Assembly: GCF_007896895.1 (NCBI RefSeq) | Contig: NZ_VOGW01000087.1 | Span: 57,891-121,890, forward strand | Source: Streptomyces misionensis | GTDB taxonomy: Bacteria; Actinomycetota; Actinomycetes; Streptomycetales; Streptomycetaceae | Direction of reading: 5' to 3' | DNA: 64,000 nucleotides | Shown here: positions 1-8,995 of the stretch, piece by piece | How the letters are laid out: every line of letters starts with the position of its first letter | Position numbering within the stretch: the first letter of the stretch is position 1 | Program-made: the position numbers and the translations under genes | Notes under the pieces: generated by a model | Seen by the model: only the letters and a program-made list of their open reading frames with translations | What the model was told of the DNA's origin: nothing | Database searches by the model: none

Positions 1-271
1 GTAGGAGGCGGCGCGGTGCGGACAGGGTTGGCCGGAGGGGCGCGGATGGATCATGGGAGTGCTGGGCACAGAGGCGGTCGGGTGCACGGGGGGGCCTGTC
101 GCGGGGGAGGGCGCGACCGGCGCTCCCGTGGACGAGACCCCCTTTGTGCCCAGTAATCCGATGATCCATTCCCGCTCTTTCGGGTAATGGTGTCACCACC
201 GCGCGTGATGGGACTCTCGTTGCGAGACCGGTGCACTGCGACCGGCGCGTTACATGGGAGGGCATTTCTCT

Positions 272-1678
272 ATGTCGGTAGGCGATGAGGTCCGCACGGA
301 TCAGGGCAGGCCGCAGCAGTCCCTCGGGACGGCGGCAGCGCGGAACCTGGCCACCACCACCAAGTCCGTTCCGCAGATGCAGGAGATCACCTCCCGCTGG
401 CTGCTGCGCACGCTTCCCTGGGTGGACATCCAGGGCGGCACATACCGGGTGAACCGGCGGCTGACCTACGCCGTCGGAGACGGCCGCATCACCTTCGTGA
501 AGACCGGGGACCAGGTGGAGGTCATCCCCGCCGAGCTCGGCGAACTGCCGGTGCTGCGGTCGTACGAGGACGAGGAGGTGCTGACCGAACTGGCCCGCCG
601 CTGCCGCCAGCGGGCCTTCGCGCCCGGCGAGGTCATCGCCGACTTCGGCAACCGCAACGACGGGGTCTACCTGCTCGCCCACGGCCGGGTCGAGAAGGTC
701 GCCACCGGCCCCTACGGCGACGACTCGGTCCTCGGCGTCCTCGCCGACGGCGCCTACTTCGGCGACCAGGCGCTGCTGGACGGTGAGGCCATCTGGGAGT
801 ACACGGTCCGCGCGGGCACCGCCACCACCGTGCTGATCCTCAGCCGCCAGGACTTCCAGGAGGTCGCGGAACGCTCGCCCTCGCTGCGCGACCACCTCGC
901 GCAGGTGCGCTCGATCCCGGAGCAGCGCACCAACAAGTACGGCGAGAAGGCGGTCGAGCTGGCGGCCGGCCACTCCGGCGAGCCGGACATCCCGCACACC
1001 TTCGTCGACTACGAACCCCGGCCGCGCGAGTACGAGCTGAGCATCGCGCAGACGGTGCTGCGCATCCACTCCCGGGTGGCCGACCTCTACAACCAGCCGA
1101 TGAACCAGACCGAGCAGCAGCTGCGGCTCACCGTCGAGGCGCTGAAGGAGCGCCAGGAGCACGAGCTGATCAACAACCCGGACTTCGGCCTGCTCAGCAA
1201 CTGCGAGTACGAACAGCGGATCCAGCCGCACGCCGGCGTGCCCAGCCCCGACGACATGGACGAACTGCTCAGCCGCCGCCGCGGGACCAAGCTGTTCCTC
1301 GCCCACCCGCGCGCGATCGCCGCGTTCGGACGCGAGCTGAACAAGCGCGGGCTGGTGCCGGAGACCATCGACATCGGCGGCAACCGCATCCCCACCTGGC
1401 GCGGTGTGCCGCTGTACCCGTGCAACAAGATCCCGATCAGCGAGGCGCGGACCACCTCGATCATCGCGATGCGTACGGGCGAGGAGGACCAGGGCGTCAT
1501 CGGCCTGCGGCAGTCCGGCATCCCGGACGAGATCGAGCCGAGCCTGTCCGTCCGCTTCATGGGCATCAACGAGCAGGCGATCATCAAATACCTGGTCACG
1601 GCCTACTATTCGGCCGCCGTCCTGGTTCCGGACGCGCTCGGTGTGCTGGAGAACGTCGAGATCGGCCGCTGGAGGTGA
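272..1678 (+). CDS. eshA: Family 2B encapsulin shell protein with cyclic-nucleotide-binding domain (EshA-like)
   Basis: This 468-residue protein matches the EshA/family 2B encapsulin architecture: an HK97-type shell fold interrupted by a cyclic-nucleotide-binding (Crp/Fnr-like) domain at roughly residues 105-215. That domain is recognisable from the [10 protein letters not shown] and [21 protein letters not shown] stretches. Known members self-assemble into cytosolic compartments that enclose one enzyme; EshA was described in Streptomyces as affecting sporulation and antibiotic production. The ATG at 272 is preferred over 254 because GGGAGG (256-261) sits about 10 nt upstream of it. The next gene, 112 bp downstream on the same strand, is a polyprenyl synthase, a known cargo class. 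Family assignment is strong; ligand binding is inference. The 270 bp upstream hold no convincing gene. Confidence 0.9.
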   Translation: MSVGDEVRTDQGRPQQSLGTAAARNLATTTKSVPQMQEITSRWLLRTLPWVDIQGGTYRVNRRLTYAVGDGRITFVKTGDQVEVIPAELGELPVLRSYEDEEVLTELARRCRQRAFAPGEVIADFGNRNDGVYLLAHGRVEKVATGPYGDDSVLGVLADGAYFGDQALLDGEAIWEYTVRAGTATTVLILSRQDFQEVAERSPSLRDHLAQVRSIPEQRTNKYGEKAVELAAGHSGEPDIPHTFVDYEPRPREYELSIAQTVLRIHSRVADLYNQPMNQTEQQLRLTVEALKERQEHELINNPDFGLLSNCEYEQRIQPHAGVPSPDDMDELLSRRRGTKLFLAHPRAIAAFGRELNKRGLVPETIDIGGNRIPTWRGVPLYPCNKIPISEARTTSIIAMRTGEEDQGVIGLRQSGIPDEIEPSLSVRFMGINEQAIIKYLVTAYYSAAVLVPDALGVLENVEIGRWR

Positions 1679-1790
1679 CGTTTCCGCACGTCGCGGCCGT
1701 GTCCCCGGCCGCCGGGGCGGGTACACCCTCGGGGTACGCGTCCGGCCGGGCCGGCGTCGCCGGCGCCCGCGGACCTGGCGAGGGGGAGGC

Positions 1791-2927
1791 ATGGCCGACT
1801 TCATGACGGAGACCGAACACCGATCCTCCGGTGTGTCCCACAGCGGCGCACCGGGGGACCGGCGGGACAGCGGGGGCACCGGCCCCGGCCCGCTCGACGG
1901 GCAGGAGGCGGCGGCACTGCTGGAGCGGACCCGGGCCCTGGTGGACCCGGAGCTGCGCGCCGCCGTCGAGTCACTGCCCGACTCCATGCGCCGGATCGCG
2001 CGCTACCACTTCGGCTGGGAGCACGCGGACGGCACCCCGGCCGAGGGCAACGCCGGCAAGGCGATCAGGCCGGCCCTGGTGCTCGCCGCGGCCGCCGCGC
2101 TCGGCGGCCCGGCGGCCCGGGCGGCGGCCGTCCGGGCCGCGGCGGCGGTGGAACTGGTCCACAACTTCACCCTGCTGCACGACGACGTGATGGACCGGGA
2201 CCCCACCCGCAGGCACCGGCCCACGGCCTGGACCGTGTTCGGGGACACCGACGCGATCCTCGCCGGGGACGCGCTCCAGGCGCTCGCGCTGCGGCTGCTG
2301 GCCGAGGACCCGCACCCGGCCGCCGGACGGGCCGCCGCCCGGCTCGCCGACTGCGTGGTGGAGCTGTGCGCCGGTCAGCACACCGACACCGACATGGAGC
2401 GCCGCGCCCCGGACGAGGTCACCCTGGACGAGGTGCTCGCCATGGCCGAGGCGAAGACCGGGGCCCTGCTGGGCTGCGCCTGCGCCCTGGGCGCGCTGTA
2501 CGCGGGCGCCGGGCCCGAGGAGGCGGCCGCGCTGGACGGCTTCGGCCGCCAGGCGGGGCTGGCCTTCCAGCTGATCGACGACGTCATCGGTATATGGGGC
2601 GATCCGCTGCGCACCGGCAAGCCGGCCGGCGCCGATCTGGCGGCCCGCAAGAAGTCCCTGCCGGTGGTGGCGGCGCTCGCCTCCGGCACCCCGGCGGCGG
2701 CCGAACTCGCCGTGCTCTACGGCAAGCCGTACGTCTCCGGGGACAGCGAGGGCATCGCGCGGACGGCGCTGGCCGTGGAGCAGGCCGGTGGCCGGGACTG
2801 GGCGCAGGCGGAGGCGGCCGACCGGATGGCCCGGGCGATGCAGGAGCTGGCCCGGGCGATCCCCGACCCGGAGGCGGCGGGCGGGCTGCTGGCCCTCGCC
2901 GAGTTCGTGACCCGGCGCAGCAGCTGA
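1791..2927 (+). CDS. Polyprenyl diphosphate synthase, probable encapsulin cargo
   Basis: A 378-residue trans-isoprenyl diphosphate synthase that condenses isopentenyl diphosphate with an allylic diphosphate. The first Asp-rich motif DDVMD begins near residue 131 and is followed by RRHRPT. The second motif region, DDVIGIWGD, begins near residue 263 and has Gly where DDxxD has the last Asp. Residues 1-38 are rich in Gly, Ser, Pro and charged residues and look disordered. Family 2 encapsulin cargos carry their loading signal in such N-terminal extensions. The start at 1791 is fixed by AGGGGGAGG at 1781-1789; longer reading in this frame is antisense-like noise. Position directly behind the encapsulin supports the cargo role. 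Product chain length cannot be read from sequence. Confidence 0.88.
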   Translation: MADFMTETEHRSSGVSHSGAPGDRRDSGGTGPGPLDGQEAAALLERTRALVDPELRAAVESLPDSMRRIARYHFGWEHADGTPAEGNAGKAIRPALVLAAAAALGGPAARAAAVRAAAAVELVHNFTLLHDDVMDRDPTRRHRPTAWTVFGDTDAILAGDALQALALRLLAEDPHPAAGRAAARLADCVVELCAGQHTDTDMERRAPDEVTLDEVLAMAEAKTGALLGCACALGALYAGAGPEEAAALDGFGRQAGLAFQLIDDVIGIWGDPLRTGKPAGADLAARKKSLPVVAALASGTPAAAELAVLYGKPYVSGDSEGIARTALAVEQAGGRDWAQAEAADRMARAMQELARAIPDPEAAGGLLALAEFVTRRSS

Positions 2928-3079
2928 GCGCCATCGCCGCCGGCCCGTCCGGCGGCCCGAAGGACCCGGAGTCCCCGGGCCCGTGCGGCTCCTGACCCCG
3001 CACGGCGCCCCGGGGGCTCCGGCCGGGCGGGCTCCGCACATCCCCACAGTGTGCGGGGCCCGCCGTCTACCGTGGGGCC

Positions 3080-3427
3080 ATGCCGAAACCGACCCGCATC
3101 CTCCACCTCACCGAGCGCTCCCTGTGGGAGACGGCGCGCGAGCGCGGCACCTACGAGATGTCGACCCGCGGCCGCACCCTCCGGGAAGAGGGCTTCATCC
3201 ACTTCTCCAGCCGTGCCCAACTCCCGCGCGTCGCCGCCTTCCTGTACGGAGACGACGGCCCCGAGGACCTGGTGGTCCTGGAGGTGGACCCGGACCGGCT
3301 GGACGCGCCGCTGCGCTACGAGGCGGCCGAACCCGGGGGCGAGGAATTCCCGCACTTGTACGGCCCGTTGCCGGTCACGGCCGTGGTGGAGGTGACGCCC
3401 TGGGCGGCGAACTCCTCTTCGGACTGA
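3080..3427 (+). CDS. DUF952 domain protein
   Basis: A 115-residue cytosolic protein of the DUF952 family. Recognisable elements are the N-terminal ILHLTERSLWE, the central EEGFIHFSS and the C-terminal FPHLYGPLP. These small proteins are widespread in actinobacteria; the biochemical role is not established. No signal peptide or membrane segment is present. The gene stands alone between the prenyl synthase and a convergent VOC gene that begins 6 bp after its stop. The ATG start is the first in frame after a stop-containing leader. Confidence 0.82.
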   Translation: MPKPTRILHLTERSLWETARERGTYEMSTRGRTLREEGFIHFSSRAQLPRVAAFLYGDDGPEDLVVLEVDPDRLDAPLRYEAAEPGGEEFPHLYGPLPVTAVVEVTPWAANSSSD

Positions 3428-3433
3428 GGGAGT

Positions 3434-3853
3434 TCAGGCGGCCGCCGGCTGCTGGAAGCAGCGCAGCAGATTGCCCGCCGGGTCACGGAAGGCGCAGTCG
3501 CGCACGCCCCACGGCTGGTCGGTCGGTTCCTGGAGCACATCGGCGCCGTACTCGCGCAGCCGCTTCCACAGCGCGTCGCAGTCGTCGGTGGCCAGGATGA
3601 CCCCGCGCAGCATGCCCTTGGCGAGCAGTTCGGCCAGGGCCAGCCGGTCGGCCGGGGAGGCGTCCGGGTTGGCGCCCGGCGGCTCCAGCACGATCTCCAC
3701 GCCCGGCTGGTGCGGCGAGCCGACGGTCACCCACCGCATCCCCTCGAAGCCCACGTCGTTGCGGACCTCCAGGCCGAGGACGTCACGGTAGAAGGCGAGG
3801 GCCTTGTCGTGGTCGTCCACGGCGATGAAGCACTGCGCGAGTCTCACATCCAT
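3434..3853 (-). CDS. VOC (glyoxalase/bleomycin-resistance) family protein
   Basis: A 139-residue single-domain vicinal oxygen chelate protein. It opens with the beta strand and helix AQCFIAVDDHDKALAFYRDVLGLEV and closes with GVRDCAFRDPAGNLLRCFQQ, the two half-sites of a VOC module. Members dimerise and bind metal or small ligands; the substrate cannot be named. It lies 49 bp downstream of an AraC-type regulator in the same orientation. VOC/AraC neighbours of this kind are common in actinobacteria and suggest co-transcription, with the regulator controlling the pair. Confidence 0.85.
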   Translation of the reverse strand: MDVRLAQCFIAVDDHDKALAFYRDVLGLEVRNDVGFEGMRWVTVGSPHQPGVEIVLEPPGANPDASPADRLALAELLAKGMLRGVILATDDCDALWKRLREYGADVLQEPTDQPWGVRDCAFRDPAGNLLRCFQQPAAA

Positions 3854-3902
3854 GGCATCACGCTAAGCCGCCGCGGCCGCCGCCGCGCGCGGCTCGGTCG
3901 GA

Positions 3903-4307
3903 TCAGCAGGGCCGGCGGCGGGGCCGGGTGAACGTGCGCGCCACACAGGACGGGATCACCGCGGCCGGTTCGTGCGCGTCCGCCCGGTAGGCGCTCGGCG
4001 TCCGGCCGACCAGCTCGGTGAAGCGGGAGCTGAAGGAGCCCAGCGACGTACAGCCCACGGCCAGGCACACCTCGGTCACGGTGAGGTCGCCCCGGCGCAG
4101 CAGCGCCTTGGCCCGCTCGATCCGGCGGGTCATGAGATAGCTGTACGGCGTCTCGCCGAAGGCCTTGCGGAAGCTGCGCTGGAAGTGGCCGGGGGACATC
4201 AGGGCGTCGCGGGCCAGCTCGGTCATGTCGAGCGGTTCCGCGTACTCGCGGTCCATCCGGTCGCGCACGCGCCGCAGCCGTCTCAGATCCTCCAGGGTCA
4301 CGGCCAC
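3903..4307 (-). CDS. AraC family transcriptional regulator (short, DNA-binding domain only)
   Basis: About 134 residues, essentially a stand-alone AraC double helix-turn-helix domain. The first helix-turn-helix contains TELARDALMSPGHFQRSFRKAFG, followed by SYLMTRRIERAKALL, and the second is the VTEVCLAVGCTSLGSFSSRF region. No ligand-binding domain is attached, as in MarA/SoxS-sized members. GTG codons at 4307 and 4301 are both possible starts; neither has a strong ribosome binding site. Open frame extends further upstream but overlaps the isochorismatase remnant in another frame, so a longer start is unlikely. It probably controls the adjacent VOC gene. Confidence 0.8.
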   Translation of the reverse strand: MAVTLEDLRRLRRVRDRMDREYAEPLDMTELARDALMSPGHFQRSFRKAFGETPYSYLMTRRIERAKALLRRGDLTVTEVCLAVGCTSLGSFSSRFTELVGRTPSAYRADAHEPAAVIPSCVARTFTRPRRRPC

Positions 4308-4420
4308 AGCTTGGCACAGGGCACCGACACCCGGCCGGGGAAGGAGTGACACCGGTCCCGGTGCCGCATCCGTCGGGGCCGAGGCCTCCGCCGCGGCACC
4401 GGGGCCGGTGTCCCCGTCGG

Positions 4421-4767
4421 TCAGGCGGAGCCCAGCAGCTCGCGCAGGGCGGCCGTGTCGATGACGTGGGCACGCATCGGGAACACCTTCTCCAGCAGCA
4501 CCCGGTGCACCTCCTGGTCGTGGTCGGCGACGCCGTCCGACAGCACGACGACGCGGAAGTCGCGGTCGGCGGCGTCGGTGAGGGTGGACAGGACGACACC
4601 GCTGGTGCTGATCCCGGAGAGGACCAGGGTGTCGATGCCGCGCTCGCGCAGCCGCTCGTACAGGTCGGTGGTGGAGGCCGCGCCGATGCGGACCTTGCGC
4701 ACGACGATGTCGCCGTCCTGCGGCGCGATCCGCTCGTCGACCTGGGTGGCCGGGTCCTCGATCCGGC
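4421..4767 (-). pseudogene. Isochorismatase-family hydrolase, C-terminal remnant
   Basis: In this frame the sequence reads from RIEDPATQVDERIAPQDGD through GISTSGVVLSTLTDAADRDF to the stop. That is the C-terminal two thirds of an isochorismatase-like cysteine hydrolase. In intact relatives the catalytic Cys or its substitute lies in the SGISTSG region, and an N-terminal Asp motif (VIDMQ type) comes first. That N-terminal half is missing. Directly upstream the sequence switches frame into a MarR-type fragment. A GTG at 4702 could start a 93-residue product, but it would lack the first catalytic Asp. Confidence 0.75.
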
Positions 4768-4890
4768 GCGCTGTGCACGAGTCCGGCCGCCTTCAGCACG
4801 GCGAGGCTCTGGGCGATGGCCTGAGGGGTGACGTGCTCCAGCACCGCGAGCTGCGCCGCCGTGACGCGCGATCCGGCGAGGGGCGGGGCC
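4768..4890 (-). pseudogene. MarR-family regulator fragment
   Basis: Read on the minus strand this stretch gives RVTAAQLAVLEHVTPQAIAQ and then SLAVLKAAGLVHSAPD. That is the recognition-helix part of a MarR winged helix (compare the common RVRPQSMAATLADLEERGLV pattern). A stop lies just upstream in frame and the wing and dimerisation helices are absent, so this is a remnant. It is joined around 4765 to the isochorismatase remnant in a different frame. Confidence 0.65.
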
Positions 4891-5051
4891 GAGGCTCAGG
4901 GGCCCGGTGCCGAGGGCGCGGCGCGCCGGCCGGCGTCCCGGGCGACGCCGCGGGACGCCGCACCCGTCGGCGACTCCGCCCGCGTTTCACCAACCGCTCG
5001 CCGGGCGGGGGCGTTTCCTCGCCGTCGAGCAGCGAAGCGAAGTCGGGGGCC

Positions 5052-5117
5052 AACAAAAAACCGCACCCGGACCGCCATGGCCGCCGAACTCGTCGGCGGC
5101 CTGCGGGCCGGGTGCGG
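5052..5117 (-). terminator. Intrinsic terminator of sodN
   Basis: CCGCACCCGG (5061-5070) pairs with CCGGGTGCGG (5108-5117), with a second inner stem GCCGCC/GGCGGC at 5080-5100. On the minus strand the hairpin is followed by TTTTTTGTT (5060-5052), the classic layout, and it lies about 50 bp after the sodN stop. Confidence 0.75.
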
Positions 5118-5169
5118 GAGGTAGACCAGACGACTAAGGAAATCGCAGGTCAAACGGCATGACCGAAGG

Positions 5170-5565
5170 TCAGGCCTTCTTGGTCTCCCAGAAGATCTTG
5201 TCGATCTGGGCGATGTAGTCGAGCGCCTTCTGGCCCGTCGCCGGGTCGGTGGACGCCTTGGCGGCCGAGAGGGCCTTCAGGGTGTCGTTGACCAGCTGGT
5301 GCAGCTCGGGGTACTTCTCGAAGTGCGGGGCCTTGAAGTAGTCGCTCCAGAGGACGGAGACGTGGTGCTTCGCGAGCTCCGCGCGCTGCTCCTTGATGAC
5401 GGTGGCACGCGCCTGGTAGTGGGGGTCGTCGTTGCCGGCCATCTTCTCCTGGACGGCCTTGACCGACTCCGCCTCGATGCGGGCCTGGGCCGGGTCGTAC
5501 ACGCCGCAGGGCAGGTCGCAGTGGGCGCTGACCTTGACCTTGGGGGCAAACAGGCGGGAAAGCAT
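5170..5565 (-). CDS. sodN: Nickel superoxide dismutase
   Basis: A 131-residue Ni-SOD precursor that disproportionates superoxide in the cytosol as a hexamer. A 14-residue propeptide (MLSRLFAPKVKVSA) precedes the nickel hook HCDLPCGVYDPA. After cleavage, His1, Cys2 and Cys6 bind nickel. The four-helix remainder contains KEQRAELAKHHVSVLWSDYF as in the Streptomyces enzymes, and the length is standard. The start has an AGGAAGGA ribosome binding site. It is divergent from sodX, which supplies the processing protease. In Streptomyces the nickel-responsive Nur regulator controls SOD choice; no Nur box was confirmed here. Confidence 0.97.
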   Translation of the reverse strand: MLSRLFAPKVKVSAHCDLPCGVYDPAQARIEAESVKAVQEKMAGNDDPHYQARATVIKEQRAELAKHHVSVLWSDYFKAPHFEKYPELHQLVNDTLKALSAAKASTDPATGQKALDYIAQIDKIFWETKKA

Positions 5566-5710
5566 GGAGCATTCCTTCCTCGTGATCGTCTTCTCAGGTG
5601 CGACATTACTCCCTGAGAGACCTGTTTTCCTGAGTGCCCCCTAGGGCTTAGGACAAAAGTCCAGGGTCAGACTGAGACTGGTGGAGGAACGGACCGGGGA
5701 GGTGCCGGGA

Positions 5711-6145
5711 ATGCCGGAGCTGTCGCAGGAGAGCGAGCGGGGGAGGTCCGCCGCGCCGTTCGGGCTGGCCGAGGTGACGGGGCCGTCCATGGTCCCCACC
5801 CTCCAGCACGGCGATCAGCTGCTGGTGCGGTACGGGGGTGCGGTCAAGCCGGGCGACGTCGTGGTGCTGCGGCATCCGTTCCAGCAGGACCTGCTGGTCG
5901 TCAAGCGGGCCGCGGAGCGGCGCGAGGGCGGCTGGTGGGTGCTCGGGGACAACCCGTACGCGGGCGGGGACAGCACCGACTACGGGGTCGTGCCCGAGGA
6001 GCTGATCCTGGGCCGGGCGGTGCTGCGCTACCGGCCGCTGCGGCCCGGTCAGCGTTCGCCGCTCGCGCTGCTGCGCTGGGCGTTCTCGGCCGCGCGGCCG
6101 CTGCTCGCCGACCGGTCGGCCTCCAGGCGCTTGCGGGCGCGGTAG
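5711..6145 (+). CDS. sodX: Nickel-type superoxide dismutase maturation protease
   Basis: A 144-residue S26 (signal-peptidase-like) serine protease that removes the SodN propeptide. The catalytic Ser lies in GPSMVPTL (near residue 26) and the general-base Lys in LLVVKRAA (near residue 65). LGDNPYAGGDSTDYG is the conserved S26 box after it. No membrane anchor is evident, consistent with a cytosolic substrate. ATG 5711 is preferred because GGGAGG lies about 8 nt upstream; a GTG at 5681 would add ten residues. The 3' end overlaps the convergent CGNR gene by 97 bp. Confidence 0.93.
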   Translation: MPELSQESERGRSAAPFGLAEVTGPSMVPTLQHGDQLLVRYGGAVKPGDVVVLRHPFQQDLLVVKRAAERREGGWWVLGDNPYAGGDSTDYGVVPEELILGRAVLRYRPLRPGQRSPLALLRWAFSAARPLLADRSASRRLRAR

Positions 6146-6678
6146 GCGGCCACGTTGGCCCGGGTCGCGCAGCGGTCGGAGCAGTAGCGCCGGGAGCGGT
6201 TGGTCGAGGTGTCCAGGTAGGCGTTGCGGCAGGGCAGCGCCTGGCACAGGCCCAGGCGGTCCACGCCGTACTCGGTGAGGTGGAAGGCGAGGCCCATCGC
6301 CGCGATCGCCGCGTAGCCGGCGGTGGCGTTGGAGGGGTGGTCGGCCAGGTGCATGTGCCACAGCGGGCGGCCGTCCTCGTCCCGGTGGTCGTGGCCGGAG
6401 ATCTGGGGGCTCACCGGGAACTCCAGCAGGAGCGAGTTCAGCTGGTTCACCGCGAGCGTCTCGTCGCCCCCGTCGGCCGCCTCGAAGACCGAACGCAGCC
6501 GGGCCCGCACCGAGCGGAAGCGGGTGACGTCGGCGTCGGTGGCGCGCCGGGCCGCGGACGCGTTGGCGCCGAAGAGGTCCCGCACGGCCTCGACCGAGGT
6601 CAGGGAGTCCTTGCCCCGGGCCGGCTCCTCGCTGTTGACGAGGCGTACGGCGTAATCCGAGTAATAGGCCAGTTCCAC
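6049..6678 (-). CDS. CGNR zinc-finger / ABATE domain regulator
   Basis: A 209-residue protein with an N-terminal ABATE domain and a C-terminal CGNR-type zinc finger. The finger is seen as LPCRNAYLDTSTNRSRRYCS followed by DRCATRANVAAYRAR; its spaced cysteines should bind zinc. The family is thought to be transcriptional, on the basis of the zinc finger. The N-terminus (YYSDYAVRLVNSEEP) is typical. It uses a GTG start with AAGGA six nt upstream. The last 97 bp run antisense through the end of sodX. Confidence 0.87.
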   Translation of the reverse strand: MELAYYSDYAVRLVNSEEPARGKDSLTSVEAVRDLFGANASAARRATDADVTRFRSVRARLRSVFEAADGGDETLAVNQLNSLLLEFPVSPQISGHDHRDEDGRPLWHMHLADHPSNATAGYAAIAAMGLAFHLTEYGVDRLGLCQALPCRNAYLDTSTNRSRRYCSDRCATRANVAAYRARKRLEADRSASSGRAAENAQRSSASGER

Positions 6679-6779
6679 TTGTAGTCCTTACGAGGGGCGC
6701 TCTATCGTCGTACCTGCGGTCGGGTAACAGCCGATCGCGCTTCCAGGGTATTACCCAACCGAGGGGAAAGGCGGGTTCC

Positions 6780-7538
<759 letters not shown>

Positions 7539-7539
7539 C

Positions 7540-7586
7540 CGTGGGGAGGGGGCGGTACGGCTCGCCCGTACCGCCCCCTCCCCACG
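7540..7586. terminator. Bidirectional terminator hairpin
   Basis: A perfect 21-bp inverted repeat: CGTGGGGAGGGGGCGGTACGG (7540-7560) pairs with its exact complement at 7566-7586 across the loop CTCGC. It lies between the stops of the convergent methyltransferase and ABC ATPase genes, so it can serve both. Confidence 0.85.
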
Positions 7587-7591
7587 CCCGG

Positions 7592-8407
7592 CTACAGCAC
7601 CTTCGAGAGGAACGACTGCGTCCGCTCGTGCTGCGGATCGGTCAGTACGTCCCGCGGATGGCCGGATTCGACCACCACACCGCCGTCCATGAAGACCAGG
7701 CTGTCGCCCACCTCCCGGGCGAAGCCCATCTCATGGGTGACGACGACCATGGTCATGCCGGACTCGGCCAGGTCGCGCATGACGTCCAGGACGTCGCCGA
7801 CCAGCTCCGGGTCCAGGGCCGAGGTCGGCTCGTCGAAGAGCATCAGCTTGGGGTCCATCGCCAGCGCCCGGGCGATGGCCACCCGCTGCTGCTGGCCGCC
7901 GGAGAGCTGCGAGGGGTAGTTGCCCGCCTTGTCGGCCAGGCCCACCCGCTCCAGGAGCTGCGCCGCCCGCTCCCTGGCCTCGCTCTTGGCGACGCCCCTG
8001 ACCTGGACCGGCGCCTCCATGACGTTCTCCAGCGCCGTCATGTGCGGGAACAGGTTGAAGCGCTGGAAGACCATGCCGATGTCCCGGCGCTTCATGGCGA
8101 CTTCGCTGTCCTTGAGCTCGTACAGCCTGCCGCCCCGCTGGCGGTATCCGACCAGCTCGCCGTCGACGTACAGCCGGCCGGCGTTGATCTTCTCCAGGTG
8201 GTTGATGCACCGCAGGAAGGTCGACTTGCCCGAGCCCGAGGGGCCCATCACCGCGGCGCCGCAGCCCCGGGGGATCCCGACCGACACACCGCCCACCCCG
8301 CGGACCCGGGTGCCGTCCTCCCCGTACACCTTGGCCACGCCGGCCAGCGTCAGCGCGGGCGTCCCGCCCCGTTCGCCGCCCCGGGGCCGGCCCCCGCCGC
8401 GCCCCAC
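7592..8407 (-). CDS. ABC transporter ATP-binding protein, polar-amino-acid type body with foreign N-terminus
   Basis: From the Walker A motif GPSGSGKST onward the protein is a polar amino acid (GlnQ/GluA-type) transporter ATPase. It shows [14 protein letters not shown], the Q-loop [14 protein letters not shown], the signature [15 protein letters not shown] and Walker [15 protein letters not shown]. The 35 residues before Walker A ([20 protein letters not shown] and VSVGIPRG) instead resemble MacB/LolD-type export ATPases. The likely original start is lost; GTG 8407 is the best guess, since upstream is low-complexity C-rich DNA. No permease or binding protein gene adjoins. It may be a recombination product that no longer works. 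Confidence 0.65.
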   Translation of the reverse strand: MGRGGGRPRGGERGGTPALTLAGVAKVYGEDGTRVRGVGGVSVGIPRGCGAAVMGPSGSGKSTFLRCINHLEKINAGRLYVDGELVGYRQRGGRLYELKDSEVAMKRRDIGMVFQRFNLFPHMTALENVMEAPVQVRGVAKSEARERAAQLLERVGLADKAGNYPSQLSGGQQQRVAIARALAMDPKLMLFDEPTSALDPELVGDVLDVMRDLAESGMTMVVVTHEMGFAREVGDSLVFMDGGVVVESGHPRDVLTDPQHERTQSFLSKVL

Positions 8408-8640
8408 CCGCCCCGGCGCTCGTCCCCCCGCCTCGCCCGCCCCCGCCACCCGCCCTCCCGGCCGCTCCGCTTGCACACTGCCCCCCGCCCCCCGGCGCGC
8501 CCACCGGGCGGCCCGCCGGCACCCCCCCCCCGCACCGCGGCCCCCCCCCCGCTCACCTGCTCCTGCGGCACCCGTGAGCCGCCCGCCCGGCACCGCCGGC
8601 GCCAGCGCGCGCCGCCCGCCCCGCGGGTGCGGGCCGACCA
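8408..8640. other. C-rich low-complexity intergenic DNA
   Basis: About 230 bp with runs of up to ten C residues (around 8522-8550) and few T residues on the plus strand. No gene is recognised. It separates the chimeric ABC gene from a phosphatase remnant and probably marks a rearrangement scar. Confidence 0.5.
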
Positions 8641-8661
8641 CATCGTGGCCACCGCGGCGCC

Positions 8662-8754
8662 CCCCTTCCCGAGCTGCTCCGCCACCTGCAGGAACTTTCC
8701 GACGCCCGCGACGACATCGCCCTGATCGCCTTCCGCGCCGACCCGGGCGGCTGA
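8662..8754 (+). pseudogene. SpoIIE/PP2C-type phosphatase C-terminal remnant
   Basis: In this frame the sequence reads [20 protein letters not shown] followed by AFRADPGG and a stop. The [11 protein letters not shown] ending is the terminal strand of actinobacterial SpoIIE-type PP2C phosphatases, whose last motif is DDI(A/V)LL. Only about 30 residues remain, with no upstream catalytic motifs in any frame. Confidence 0.5.
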
Positions 8755-8877
8755 CCTTGCGCGCTGATCACGAGGCGGCCGTCCGGGCAGGGCGGCCCCG
8801 GCCGTGCCCGGAGCCGTTGGTGATGGTGGTGCCGTCGTGCTTCCGCGGCACTCGCGAGAGCATTGCGATCTGACCCC

Positions 8878-8906
8878 TTGTCAGGATGTGCGCCGTTGCC
8901 TACGTT
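8878..8906 (+). promoter_or_regulatory. Candidate housekeeping promoter of the lanthipeptide locus
   Basis: TTGTCA (8878-8883) and TACGTT (8901-8906) are separated by 17 bp, close to the TTGACA/TAnnnT consensus for Streptomyces HrdB. They lie about 90 bp upstream of the precursor start. The region 8755-8995 holds no other feature. Confidence 0.45.
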
Positions 8907-8995
8907 TGTGCGGCGAGTCCTTGGCACAGCGGGTCCACAGGCCCGCGTCGGCCATTTCCCGCTCCTCAGTGCACGACAAACCATGGAGGCTTCAC

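Noticed and set aside
51..236. A 61-codon minus-strand frame upstream of the encapsulin gene
   Set aside because: Arg/Pro-rich, without motif or ribosome binding site; more likely encapsulin promoter DNA.
1404..1790. N-terminal extension of the polyprenyl synthase by 129 codons
   Set aside because: It overlaps the encapsulin coding region in another frame and is Arg-rich noise; the AGGGGGAGG at 1781 fixes the start at 1791.
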